Shown: positions 8,931 to 16,720, counted from the first letter of the stretch. The stretch is DNA of 32,830 bases from Actinomycetota bacterium (GCA_028695395.1 JAQVJB010000005.1:1-32830), one strand, 5' to 3'. Numbers and translations: made by a program. The notes: generated from the sequence alone by a model not told the origin.

Positions 8931-9380
8931 ATGGCAAAAATAAATATCACCAGAAAAGTAGTTAGAAGCATCAGCGAGTGGTCTGTTTTTAAAATTACAA
9001 TAATCGCTTATCTTATATTTTTTGCATTAGGAGTAATAGTATTTGCAATATTTTCTCTTTTAACATGGATGGGGCTGGAGATTTCAGGACTGAGTTTTGC
9101 AAGCGCAGTTGAAAATATGGGACTTGCTTCCACTATGCAGTCTTTCGGTGTCGACATAACTGACATGAACCTCTTTGCAGGCGGAATGGGAGTTATAGGA
9201 ATAATTATCTTTGTTGTAGTAGGACTTTTATTCTCAGTAGTTTATGCAGCTATAGCTACTTTCTTTACATGGATTTTTAATGTGATATTGAAAATAAGTG
9301 GAGGCATTGAACTAAGATTCATTGATAGAAATGCTTCTACTGCTGAAAAGAAAGTTTCAAAGCCCGTACAATCTGATTGA
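8931..9380 (+). CDS. DUF3566 membrane protein
   Basis: A 149-residue protein with two long hydrophobic segments (about 22-48 and 85-118) joined by a loop of some 40 residues. The N-terminus RKVVRSISEWSVFKITIIAYLIFF and the late segment VVYAAIATFFTWIFNVILKISGGIEL fit DUF3566, a family found downstream of gyrA in actinobacteria. Its function is unknown. The Shine-Dalgarno AAGGAGG (8917-8923) is seven bases before the ATG. The tRNA-Ile promoter begins across its stop codon. The position directly between gyrA and tRNA-Ile supports the assignment strongly. Confidence 0.85.
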   Translation: MAKINITRKVVRSISEWSVFKITIIAYLIFFALGVIVFAIFSLLTWMGLEISGLSFASAVENMGLASTMQSFGVDITDMNLFAGGMGVIGIIIFVVVGLLFSVVYAAIATFFTWIFNVILKISGGIELRFIDRNASTAEKKVSKPVQSD

Positions 9381-9405
9381 CAAATAACCCTAATATTGAT
9401 ATTTT
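9377..9405 (+). promoter_or_regulatory. Promoter of tRNA-Ile
   Basis: A perfect -35 TTGACA (9377-9382) overlaps the TGA stop of the DUF3566 gene. After exactly 17 bases comes TATTTT (9400-9405), preceded by TG at the extended -10 position. The predicted transcript start is near 9412, about 18 bases before the mature tRNA. This is the best-formed promoter in the window. Confidence 0.75.
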
Positions 9406-9429
9406 ATCGCTTGCGGTTTTTTTTGCTTA

Positions 9430-9506
9430 GGGCGTATAGCTCAGATGGTTAGAGCGCGTCCCTGATAAGGACGAGGCCTCTGGTTCGAGTCCAGATACGC
9501 CCACCA
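9430..9506 (+). tRNA. tRNA-Ile (anticodon GAT)
   Basis: A full 77-base cloverleaf. The acceptor stem GGGCGTA pairs with TACGCCC (9496-9502), followed by discriminator A and an encoded CCA (9504-9506). The anticodon stem CGTCC/GGACG (9457-9461 and 9469-9473) encloses CTGATAA with anticodon GAT at 9464-9466. The T arm contains GGTTCGAGTCC. It lies downstream of gyrA and DUF3566, as in other actinobacteria. Confidence 0.98.
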
Positions 9507-9650
9507 CTAGGTAAAAGCTGACTGTATTCAGATAATTATCCGGACACTGAACAATAATCTTATTCAATCAGTAAAATTGATATAGTCTGATATTTGATTA
9601 AAAACATTATTAATTCAAGAATCCAGTTTATTTTTATAAGGAAGGTTCAT

Positions 9651-10553
9651 ATGGCTAAAAGAAAAGTAATCAATATTAATGAAGAACTTTGCAATGGGTG
9701 CGGGAATTGCATCCCTAATTGTCCTGAGGGCGCTCTCCAGATAATCGATGGCAAGGCAAGACTTGTAAGTGATTTATTCTGTGACGGCCTGGGCGCGTGC
9801 ATAGGCGAATGTCCTGTTGGAGCGATAACTACTGAAGAAAGAGAAGCTCTGCCATATGATGAGAAAAAAGTAATGGAAAACATTGTTAAGCAAGGCGAAA
9901 ATGTAATTAAAGCTCATCTGAAACATTTAAAAGACCATAATGAAAAAGAATATCTTAAACAAGCCTTTGATTATCTAAAGGTAAACGGCATAGAGATTCC
10001 CGATGATTTCAAGGATGGCAGAATCCTGGAGGAAGAAACAGAGAAGGATGAAAATACCGGCTGTGCTTCTTCAGGTGTGTGCCCAGGTTCACAAATATCA
10101 GATTTTACTAACAAGGAAAAGTCCCACAAGGTGGAACCGGGAATATGGAAAAAAGCTTTTGATGAAAATCCTGAAAATGAAATTAGAAAAACACAGTTAA
10201 ATCATTGGCCCATACAAATAAAACTTGTTCCTCCCAATGCACCCTTTCTGCAAAATTCAAGTCTTCTGATTGCTGCTGATTGCGTGCCGTTTACACATCC
10301 GGATTTTCATGAAAAATTTCTAAAGGGGAAAGTATTACTGATAGGATGCCCGAAGTTTGATGATGCTCAATTTTATCTGCAGCGAATTAGTGATATAGTA
10401 AGTAATAATGATATAAAGTCCATAACTGTAGTATATATGGAAGTGCCTTGCTGTTTTGGGCTTATTTCGATTGCACAGGAAGCCATAAAAAGGTCCGGAA
10501 AGATTATCCCATTTGTAGCCGTGAAGATAAGCATAAAAGGAGAGATTATTTAA
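9651..10553 (+). CDS. Ferredoxin-domain iron-sulfur protein
   Basis: A 300-residue soluble protein with an N-terminal two-cluster ferredoxin domain and a C-terminal domain of unknown function. Cluster I cysteines are 14, 17, 20 and 24. The second site reads CDGLGACIGECP with Cys 44, 50 and 54 but Leu47 in place of the second cysteine, so cluster II may be a [3Fe-4S] or have another ligand. Later cysteines occur in GCASSGVCPGS, IGCPKFDD and VPCCFGL. This architecture is known in anaerobes as an uncharacterised ferredoxin-like protein, probably in electron transfer. The ATG at 9651 is preferred over the upstream start at 9594 because AAGGAAGG (9637-9644) precedes it and the ferredoxin fold begins there. 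Confidence 0.82.
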   Translation: MAKRKVININEELCNGCGNCIPNCPEGALQIIDGKARLVSDLFCDGLGACIGECPVGAITTEEREALPYDEKKVMENIVKQGENVIKAHLKHLKDHNEKEYLKQAFDYLKVNGIEIPDDFKDGRILEEETEKDENTGCASSGVCPGSQISDFTNKEKSHKVEPGIWKKAFDENPENEIRKTQLNHWPIQIKLVPPNAPFLQNSSLLIAADCVPFTHPDFHEKFLKGKVLLIGCPKFDDAQFYLQRISDIVSNNDIKSITVVYMEVPCCFGLISIAQEAIKRSGKIIPFVAVKISIKGEII

Positions 10554-10559
10554 ATAGTT

Positions 10560-10597
10560 TTTCTTTAAGATTTTTATTAAAGAAATGAAGCATTTTT
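10560..10597 (+). terminator. Weak candidate terminator
   Basis: TTTCTTTAA (10560-10568) pairs with TTAAAGAAA (10577-10585). A run of six T begins seven bases after the stem. The stem is AT-only apart from one G-C pair and the T run is displaced, so termination efficiency is doubtful. Confidence 0.3.
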
Positions 10598-10628
10598 TAT
10601 AATTCTTAATTACCAAGGAGAAAGTAAA

Positions 10629-11708
10629 ATGAAAATATTCGGTAATGATTTTAACAGGGAAGAAATAAAAAAAAGAACCGGTGATATTACTCAATTAGGT
10701 GGATTAAGATTTTTTGAGTTTTCTGACGGCATGGCAAAAGGAGTCAGTGCAGCAAATTTAAAGAGTATTGATGGCGGAATCGACATGACTGTAGTTGCTG
10801 GCAGGGCAATGGATATTTCATCTTTTTCATACAAAGGCATACCTTTGGTATGGCGTTCATGCACCGGTGAGACCAATCCTTCTTTTTATGAATCAAAGAA
10901 TGATGAGTGGCTCCGGTCTTTTTTTGGAGGGTTATTGACCACATGCGGCCTTACATATTTTGGAGATCCGAATAAAGACGGTTCGGAAGAGCTGGGACTT
11001 CATGGAAGAATCTCTAATATTGCAGCGCAGGAAGTTTCTTCCAAATCATATTGGGAAGATGATGAATACATAATGGAAATAAGCGGTAAGATACGGCAGG
11101 TAAAAGCACTTGCAGAAAAACTTGAAGTCAGCAGGTGCATTAAATTATTTTCATCTGCATCTATTGTAAGCATTGAGGACTCCATTGAAAATTTCGGTTT
11201 TAACCAAATGCCTTTAATGGTCTTATATCATATGAATTTTGGATGGCCTCTTCTTGATGATAAAGCAGAACTTTATATTGGGAAAGGTGAAATAAACCCG
11301 CTTAATGACGATGCAAAGAAAAATATTAAAATGTTTGATAATTTTATCAAACCGGTAAGCGGTTTTAATCCTGAAGTTTTTGCACACGATATAAAGCCTG
11401 ACAGCGAAGGATATTGTTATGCGGCGCTAGTGAACAGAAATCTTGATATGGGTAACGGCATAGGAGTCGGATTAAAATTTGCAAAAGAAAATCTTCCTTA
11501 TCTGATCGAATGGAAGAATTTTAATCTAGGGGATTATGTGCTTGGCCTTGAACCTGGAAATGCTTTTGTCTCAGGAAGGAATATAGAAAGGGAAGCTGGC
11601 AGAATGAAAGAAATCAATCCTGGAGAAAAGAAAAAAATGAAAATTGAAATCAAGATTTTAAGCGGCCATAATGAGATAGATGATTATATAAAAAATCACA
11701 TAAAATAA
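10629..11708 (+). CDS. DUF4432 aldose-1-epimerase-like protein
   Basis: A 359-residue soluble protein of the DUF4432 family, which has the galactose-mutarotase beta-sandwich fold. Family marks in order: VVAGRAMDISSFSYKGIPLVW, a GGLLTTCGLTYFGDP loop, LGLHGRISN, a NFGFNQMPLMVLYHMNFGWPLLD core, and LEPGNAFVSGR near the end. Conserved histidines (in LHGRI and YHMNFG) and acidic residues fit a sugar-binding or epimerase pocket, but the substrate is unknown. It has a good SD AAGGAG (10615-10620). It sits alone between the two tRNA genes, while a second mutarotase-like gene of a different family lies just past tRNA-Ala. Confidence 0.82.
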   Translation: MKIFGNDFNREEIKKRTGDITQLGGLRFFEFSDGMAKGVSAANLKSIDGGIDMTVVAGRAMDISSFSYKGIPLVWRSCTGETNPSFYESKNDEWLRSFFGGLLTTCGLTYFGDPNKDGSEELGLHGRISNIAAQEVSSKSYWEDDEYIMEISGKIRQVKALAEKLEVSRCIKLFSSASIVSIEDSIENFGFNQMPLMVLYHMNFGWPLLDDKAELYIGKGEINPLNDDAKKNIKMFDNFIKPVSGFNPEVFAHDIKPDSEGYCYAALVNRNLDMGNGIGVGLKFAKENLPYLIEWKNFNLGDYVLGLEPGNAFVSGRNIEREAGRMKEINPGEKKKMKIEIKILSGHNEIDDYIKNHIK

Positions 11709-11760
11709 TTTATTTTTACATAATAATGTTTCTTTATTTTTTTTAGAAATTGTGTTATTC

Positions 11761-11766
11761 TACAAT
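11761..11766 (+). promoter_or_regulatory. Possible -10 of tRNA-Ala
   Basis: TACAAT matches the -10 consensus in five of six positions and lies 12 bases upstream of the mature tRNA. No good -35 is visible at 17 bases. Confidence 0.35.
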
Positions 11767-11778
11767 ACCGTTAATCGT

Positions 11779-11854
11779 GGGGGTGTAGCTCAGCTGGGAG
11801 AGCACCTGCCTTGCAAGCAGGGGGTCAGCGGTTCGATCCCGCTCATCTCCACCA
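11779..11854 (+). tRNA. tRNA-Ala (anticodon TGC)
   Basis: A complete 76-base cloverleaf. The acceptor GGGGGTG pairs with CATCTCC (11844-11850) and includes the G3-U70 wobble that identifies alanine tRNAs; CCA is encoded at 11852-11854. The anticodon stem CCTGC/GCAGG encloses CTTGCAA with TGC at 11812-11814. The D arm TAGCTCAGCTGGGAGAGC and T arm GGTTCGATCCC are canonical. It normally follows tRNA-Ile closely in this gene neighbourhood but is about 2.3 kb away here. Confidence 0.98.
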
Positions 11855-12414
11855 TTTATACTGACTAAGAATTTTGGCCTCTTCACCAAATAATGTAGTT
11901 CGTATGGCGATTAATTAGTATGCCTGTATAAAAAGCCTGGCTATTCACCAGATAAAAGCGCAGCTATTTTAGGCTCTTTCCCAAAAACGGGGCATTTCAT
12001 TCTAATAACACATGGTTCCGGCATTCAAACTTTAATTTTCAAAACTATTCATCAAGTAATGAAATATTCATTCAGTTTCATAATGTTTAGTTATGCATTA
12101 AATGATAAAAGATAGAATCCAATAAAAAGCAATGGAGGCTGACCAGCATATAAGTAGTCATTTATTTAGCTGTTGATTATATAGAAAATAAAGGAATAAG
12201 GCATAGGGATGCAGGATGCTTTGAACGAAATTAATGAAAATCTCTTGAATAAAACATATTGCCCGATATTTTATTATAGCTTAATATATAAATGTTATTC
12301 TTATAATTGAAATATTTGCGGATTCAATTATCAAATGCTGATTACTGGCTGATGAACTTAAAGGTTCAACTTTTAGAAGAAAATATAAACTGGAAATGTA
12401 AAACGGAGACATAA
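11855..12414. other. 560-base gene-free region with possible mobile-element scar
   Basis: No open frame of useful length is present on either strand. It contains the insertion-sequence-like end at 11972, an imperfect pair of TTCACCARATAA boxes (11882-11893 and 11944-11955), and a TATAAT at 12302-12307 that could serve the downstream DUF4380-like gene. The local sequence is not obviously a decayed coding region. It follows a tRNA gene, which is a common landing place for mobile DNA. Confidence 0.5.
11972..11991. mobile_element. Possible solo IS terminal repeat (ISL3-type)
   Basis: GGCTCTTTCCCAAAAACGGG resembles the terminal inverted repeats of ISL3-family insertion sequences, which typically begin GGCTCTTT. 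No matching inverted partner and no transposase were found nearby, so at most this is a relic end. The identification is from memory of the family pattern. Confidence 0.3.
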
Positions 12415-13353
12415 ATGGAAATCAAGAAAAATTATCAATATGGCGGATGGAATAATTGTATTCTTATCAGTGGCGGAAAAATAAAGCTTATTATCGTTAC
12501 TGACATAGGACCAAGAGTTATAAGTTTTGGGGCCTGTGAAGGCAGGAACATGCTTAAGGAATTTACAGAATCATTAGGCAGCACAGGAGGAAAAGACTGG
12601 ATACCATATGGAGGGCATAGATTATGGCATTCACCTGAGGCTTCACCAAGAAGCTATTGTCCGGATAACAGCGAGGTTGATTATAAAATCGTAGGAAGCA
12701 CTGTCATACTGAGCCAGAAAACAGAAAGAAATACAGGGATTAAAAAGGAAATGGAGATAACTTTATTTGAGGAAAACAGTTTTGTTGAAATCGTACATAG
12801 AATAATAAATAAAAATCTATGGGCGATTGAAACAGCCCCCTGGGCAATAACCATGATGGCTGAGAACTGCAGGGCAATAATACCTCATGAGCCATTTCAG
12901 AGTTGGGATGAAAATCTTCTTCCTGTGAATTCAGTAAATCTATGGTCCTATACCAAAATGGCTGACCCGAGATTTAAGTGGCAGGATAAATATATACAAT
13001 TAAAACAAGACCCTGCCCTTTCATCCAGGCAGAAGATAGGAATTACGAGTAAGCAGTGCTGGATCGCGGGTGCCAATAAGGATGATTTGATGATTAAGAG
13101 ATTCTTCAGATTCCCTTTTGCAATTTATCCTGATTTGGGAAGCAATATAGAAGCTTATACAGATAAAGATGTCATTGAACTGGAAACATTGGGGTCTATG
13201 GAAGTAATCGAACCTGGAGAATATCTGGAACATACAGAGTACTGGTTTTATTTTCAGGCTGAATTGGGGGAAGATGAAGAAAGCCTTGATAAACAATTAA
13301 TCCCATTAATCGATGAGACAGAAAATATATTATATAAAACTAATGAAAGATAA
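12415..13353 (+). CDS. DUF4380-like mutarotase-fold protein
   Basis: A 312-residue soluble protein. Its start (WNNCILISGGKIKLIIVTDIGPRVISFG) and the following GGHRLWHSPE motif fit DUF4380 and related galactose-mutarotase-like sugar-binding proteins. Other marks are the alternating strands up to about residue 125, IPHEPFQSW, and a terminal EPGEYLEHTEYWFYF strand. Catalytic function is not known for the family. The SD GGAG (12405-12408) is six bases before ATG. Its stop at 13353 overlaps or abuts the start of the methyltransferase gene, so the two are likely coupled. It differs from the DUF4432 protein upstream in length and motifs. Confidence 0.65.
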   Translation: MEIKKNYQYGGWNNCILISGGKIKLIIVTDIGPRVISFGACEGRNMLKEFTESLGSTGGKDWIPYGGHRLWHSPEASPRSYCPDNSEVDYKIVGSTVILSQKTERNTGIKKEMEITLFEENSFVEIVHRIINKNLWAIETAPWAITMMAENCRAIIPHEPFQSWDENLLPVNSVNLWSYTKMADPRFKWQDKYIQLKQDPALSSRQKIGITSKQCWIAGANKDDLMIKRFFRFPFAIYPDLGSNIEAYTDKDVIELETLGSMEVIEPGEYLEHTEYWFYFQAELGEDEESLDKQLIPLIDETENILYKTNER

Positions 13354-14362
13354 AAATATGACTCCTAAAGATTTAGTAAAAAACATACTTGCAGGTCAGA
13401 AGACTGAAAGAAAAGCAGTCCTCAATCCTGTATCTTCTACCACTGTCGTGCAGATGGAGATAATGGACGCATTTTTCCCGGAAGCACATTTTGATGCAAA
13501 AAAAATGTTCGAACTTTCAAGAGCAAATTATGAAGTTCTCGGATATGACGCAATAATGCCTATCTTTTCTGTAGTAATTGAAGCTTTTGCAAACGGGTGC
13601 GAAGTAGACTGGGGCAATCCTGAAATGATGCCACAGATAAAAGGAAAGCTTTGGAAGGATTATAAGGATATTGAAATAAAAAAGAACTTTCTTGACAATT
13701 ATGCGGTTAAAGCAGTTCTTGACTGCATAAGTATGCTTAAGTCTAAATATCCGGAAGTTGCAATAATAGGAAAAGTATTCGGACCATGGACTTTGTCCTA
13801 TGATTTTTTTGGAGTCGAAGATTTCCTGATAAAGAGCATAATAAATCCGAATGAGGTTAAAGACATATTGGAAAAATTAAGCGAGATCACAGTAAGATTT
13901 GCACAGGCCCAGATAGATGCAGGGGCTGATTTTATGACAGTTGCAGATCATGCTACAAAAGATCTCTGCAGCCCATTAGCTTACAGGGATTTTTTGATTC
14001 CCATACATTCAATGCTGGTAAAGGAAATAGAAGTACCTATAATGCTCCATATCTGTGGTGATACGCTTGATAGAATTGACTATATCTGCCAGACAGGAGT
14101 ATCTTTTTTTCATTTTGAATCAAAAGTAGAAGCATCTAAAGCGGTAGAGACCTGCGGGGGCAGAACCAAGCTGATAGGTAATATCAATAATCCACTTACA
14201 TTATTATTTAAAAGACCGAAAGATGTAAGGGCACAAGTATTTAATGCGATTAAAAGTGGAATTGATATAATAGGGCCAGAGTGCGCAGTCCCTCTGACTA
14301 CACCGCTTGAAAACTTGATAGAAATAGCAATTGCAACAAAAGATTTTAAAAATATTCATTAA
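13343..14362 (+). CDS. MtaA/CmuA-type corrinoid methyltransferase (UroD family)
   Basis: A protein of about 340 residues in the uroporphyrinogen decarboxylase superfamily, MtaA/CmuA branch, whose members move methyl groups between corrinoid proteins and a thiol. It begins MTPKDLVKNILAGQKTERKAVLNP, the usual family start. Zinc ligands are present: H and C of LHICGD (residues 236 and 238 counted from 13343) and the late Cys in GPECAVPLTTPLENL (314). These distinguish it from true UroD. The start is ATG 13343, overlapping the previous gene by 11 bases, or ATG 13358 four bases after its stop; the longer open frame from 13313 adds unconserved residues. No corrinoid protein or activating ATPase is adjacent, so the methyl donor is unknown. 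Confidence 0.8.
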   Translation: MKDKNMTPKDLVKNILAGQKTERKAVLNPVSSTTVVQMEIMDAFFPEAHFDAKKMFELSRANYEVLGYDAIMPIFSVVIEAFANGCEVDWGNPEMMPQIKGKLWKDYKDIEIKKNFLDNYAVKAVLDCISMLKSKYPEVAIIGKVFGPWTLSYDFFGVEDFLIKSIINPNEVKDILEKLSEITVRFAQAQIDAGADFMTVADHATKDLCSPLAYRDFLIPIHSMLVKEIEVPIMLHICGDTLDRIDYICQTGVSFFHFESKVEASKAVETCGGRTKLIGNINNPLTLLFKRPKDVRAQVFNAIKSGIDIIGPECAVPLTTPLENLIEIAIATKDFKNIH

Positions 14363-14382
14363 TATGCCTCGGATTGGAATAT

Positions 14383-14865
14383 ATGATGTCAAGAATATGG
14401 GTTGAGCTTTTTTTAGGCAAAATAGGAAAGTATCTGATAGACTTCTTTTCAAAATACTATATATGGTTTGTACCAGTAGTTATTTTGTATGGCATATTTA
14501 TGGCATTATCTTCTTATAACCTTAGGAGGATGGAAAAGAAAATATCTGGCGATATAGCCAAACAGGCAAAATATCTTATAAGAAGAAATCCTGAAATTAA
14601 TTTTTTAGGGATTGTTGAGAATATAGTCATTGACTGGGAAGAAATTGTGAGGTCATATTCTTTTTTCCCTTTTATAGCAAATGAATTTGACCTTTGGGTT
14701 GCCAGGACGTCCTCAAAGACTCTCAGGTCTTTTATATTTGGAGATGAGAATAAAATCCGCGTAATACTTGAAAGAAAAAATATTTACTTTAAGGAACTAT
14801 CTGGTGGTGTGCGTAAGAATCTTTATGCAGACATTACAAAAAGGATTTTTAAGAGAAAAGCTTGA
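14383..14865 (+). CDS. Unknown protein with an N-terminal membrane anchor
   Basis: About 160 residues and not recognised. One hydrophobic segment lies near the N-terminus (YYIWFVPVVILYGIFMALSS, about residues 26-45), followed by a basic, mostly helical region with KISGDIAKQAKYLIRRNP and ending KRIFKRKA. A soluble cytoplasmic C-domain is likely. ATG 14383 is chosen because GGATTGGA precedes it; TTG 14374 and ATG 14386 are alternatives. It runs 20 bases behind the methyltransferase. Its 3' end overlaps the convergent PTS permease gene by 17 bases, which makes antisense interference possible. Confidence 0.6.
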   Translation: MMSRIWVELFLGKIGKYLIDFFSKYYIWFVPVVILYGIFMALSSYNLRRMEKKISGDIAKQAKYLIRRNPEINFLGIVENIVIDWEEIVRSYSFFPFIANEFDLWVARTSSKTLRSFIFGDENKIRVILERKNIYFKELSGGVRKNLYADITKRIFKRKA

Positions 14866-16153
14866 ATATAGGCTCTATTACCTTGGCAAGTATCCAGTAT
14901 ATTAAATTGGAACCCATTCCCATGCTTGAGTAATTATTAAACCCTTCGACTATCTGCTCCCCTGATTCGCCTGACAGGAAGTTTGTTATAAACCCGGTCA
15001 TATTTGTAGAAATAAGAAGTATTAAAGGGATTATTATTATGGCTGAAATAAAACTTCTGAAAATATCGCCGCGCGACAAGCTTATAACCCAGATAAGTAT
15101 AAGAGGTATAATAATAAGATCTGCGCCAGGGAGCATATTATTTCCAGGCAGTATTGTTGCAATATAAACGGTAAGAGGAATCATTATTGTCGACAAACCG
15201 ATAACCGAAGAGTTGCCGGCAAGCATAAGTGGATTTATTCCGACATATATTGTCCTTTTGGTAATTTTGCTATTGATGAAAGTTCTCATATCATTGATTA
15301 TCGGTATGGCTCCTCGGTAAAGAAGGGATATTGCTCTGGGCATGAGGATTGCAATGACTGCAAGATAGACTCCGGAATAAAAACTATATAATATGCTGGG
15401 CCATAAATTAAAAGAAAACTCTTTGTATTTTGTAATCGCTCCTATTATGAACCCCATTATAAACCCTATTATCATAGGTTCCCCTGCCAGGCCGAGTTTA
15501 TACTGTATCTCTTCATAAAAAATATTTACTTTTTTAAGAAAGGGTATCTTATTAAATAAGTAATTAATCAGGTTAGGAATAGGAGCCCATACAATAGTGG
15601 AAGGGTTTGGCAGGGATATTCCTTTAATACCATAATAGTTTTCAATATATGGGGCATATATATCAGCTATCACAAAAGTTACTGTTGCAATAACTCCAGC
15701 AAATAAGAAACCCATCCAGTAGACACCGGTTATTTCATAAACAAGTATTCCTGAGAACAAGGATATCCACAGATTCCATATATCAAGGTTGATTGTCCTG
15801 GTCAATCTTAAAAACAGCATCATAATATTGATACCGACAAGAAGTAAAAAAATAAAAATAGTATAAGGAGCATAAATATCTACTTTTTGTGCGATAAACC
15901 ATCCAGTATCGATAACCTGGAAAGTTTTTAAAGAAGAAGAGACAATAGTATTTATTATGGGATTAAAAAACGATATGTAGAAGAACATAAGTATTGAGAA
16001 AGTAAAAAGTCCAAGATAAGTAAAGGCTGCATTTTTTAATAAAGTTAGCTTGTTTCTTGAGACTATAAGTCCGATAAGCAAGAATAAGATAGATATTAAA
16101 CCTATAGGACCTATAGCAACGAAGACTTGTGTTATTTTAATTAAGAAATCCAT
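14849..16153 (-). CDS. GatC-like PTS galactitol-family EIIC permease
   Basis: A 434-residue polytopic membrane protein with about ten hydrophobic segments, matching the galactitol PTS permease GatC in length and motif order. Visible landmarks are LDIWNLW (123-129), GEPMIIGFIMG (224-234), MPRAISLLYRG (271-281), GINPLMLAGNSSV (305-317), LPGNNMLPGADL (335-346) and RGDIFRSFIS (361-370). In known systems EIIC carries the sugar across the membrane while EIIB, charged by EIIA and HPr, phosphorylates it. No EIIA, EIIB, HPr or EI is encoded anywhere in this window. It could use partners encoded elsewhere or act as a PTS-independent carrier. Confidence 0.85.
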   Translation of the reverse strand: MDFLIKITQVFVAIGPIGLISILFLLIGLIVSRNKLTLLKNAAFTYLGLFTFSILMFFYISFFNPIINTIVSSSLKTFQVIDTGWFIAQKVDIYAPYTIFIFLLLVGINIMMLFLRLTRTINLDIWNLWISLFSGILVYEITGVYWMGFLFAGVIATVTFVIADIYAPYIENYYGIKGISLPNPSTIVWAPIPNLINYLFNKIPFLKKVNIFYEEIQYKLGLAGEPMIIGFIMGFIIGAITKYKEFSFNLWPSILYSFYSGVYLAVIAILMPRAISLLYRGAIPIINDMRTFINSKITKRTIYVGINPLMLAGNSSVIGLSTIMIPLTVYIATILPGNNMLPGADLIIIPLILIWVISLSRGDIFRSFISAIIIIPLILLISTNMTGFITNFLSGESGEQIVEGFNNYSSMGMGSNLIYWILAKVIEPIFKLFS

Positions 16154-16390
16154 ATAAATAAAGCGATAACCTTTGTTTCATTATATTGCATAAAAATTTA
16201 AGCTTACTATATCAAAATTTACCGATTTATTTAACAAAAGATAAAAAAATGATTTTCATCTTCTCCGTAGATGAAATTTAAAAATAGCTGAAAGAACATT
16301 AAGTAATATTTTTTTCAATAAAATTTTTAATGTGGTATATTCTCAATAATAAATTTTTATTTATAAATATTGGAAAAGCAGAGTTGCCGG

Positions 16391-16720
16391 ATGTTAAAAG
16401 ATGAAGAGACCAAGATAGTCTTATTCTGCATTAACTGTAATGAGGAAACCGAACATTCAGTTAATTATATAGGCGAATATCTTAAGAGTATCCAGTGTGA
16501 TAAGTGCAAAAAGAAATTTGAGATTGACAGGAGACATTTAAGGACTGTCTTTGCTGAAGATTTTATAGAAAGAGTACTTTCAAAACCCCACAGAATGACA
16601 AAAGATTTCAAAGAAGCTATGGCTTATATGGTCCCATTTTTCCCAAAAAGACTTTTCAGGGAACCAAAAAAAGTAATAAAGGAAATCATCGAAGTCCTCA
16701 GGAAGAAAAATGGGGATTAG
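16391..16720 (+). CDS. Small zinc-ribbon protein ('bh protein' type)
   Basis: A 109-residue protein with a four-cysteine zinc ribbon at the N-terminus: C13, C16, C36 and C39 from the ATG at 16391. The tail has EDFIERVLSKPHRMTKDFKEAM and PKRLFREPKKVIKEI. This resembles an uncharacterised clostridial family sometimes labelled bh protein; function is unknown. The upstream TTG at 16370 would add CRM residues lacking family resemblance and has no SD, so ATG 16391 is preferred, with GGAAAAG about 12 bases ahead. It diverges from the PTS permease gene across a 230-base AT-rich gap. Confidence 0.65.
   Translation: MLKDEETKIVLFCINCNEETEHSVNYIGEYLKSIQCDKCKKKFEIDRRHLRTVFAEDFIERVLSKPHRMTKDFKEAMAYMVPFFPKRLFREPKKVIKEIIEVLRKKNGD

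Noticed and set aside
10335..10694. 119-codon minus-strand frame across the ferredoxin/DUF4432 junction
   Set aside because: Overlaps the 3' end of one clear gene and the 5' end of another, with no recognisable protein features.
11855..12414. Integrated element or pseudogene after tRNA-Ala
   Set aside because: No integrase, no duplicated tRNA 3' end and no decayed reading frame could be recognised; only an IS-like end is kept, at low confidence.
16254..16276. Hairpin TTTCATCT/AGATGAAA in the PTS permease to zinc-ribbon gap
   Set aside because: Eight AT-rich pairs without a T run, upstream of both divergent genes; too weak to call a terminator or operator.
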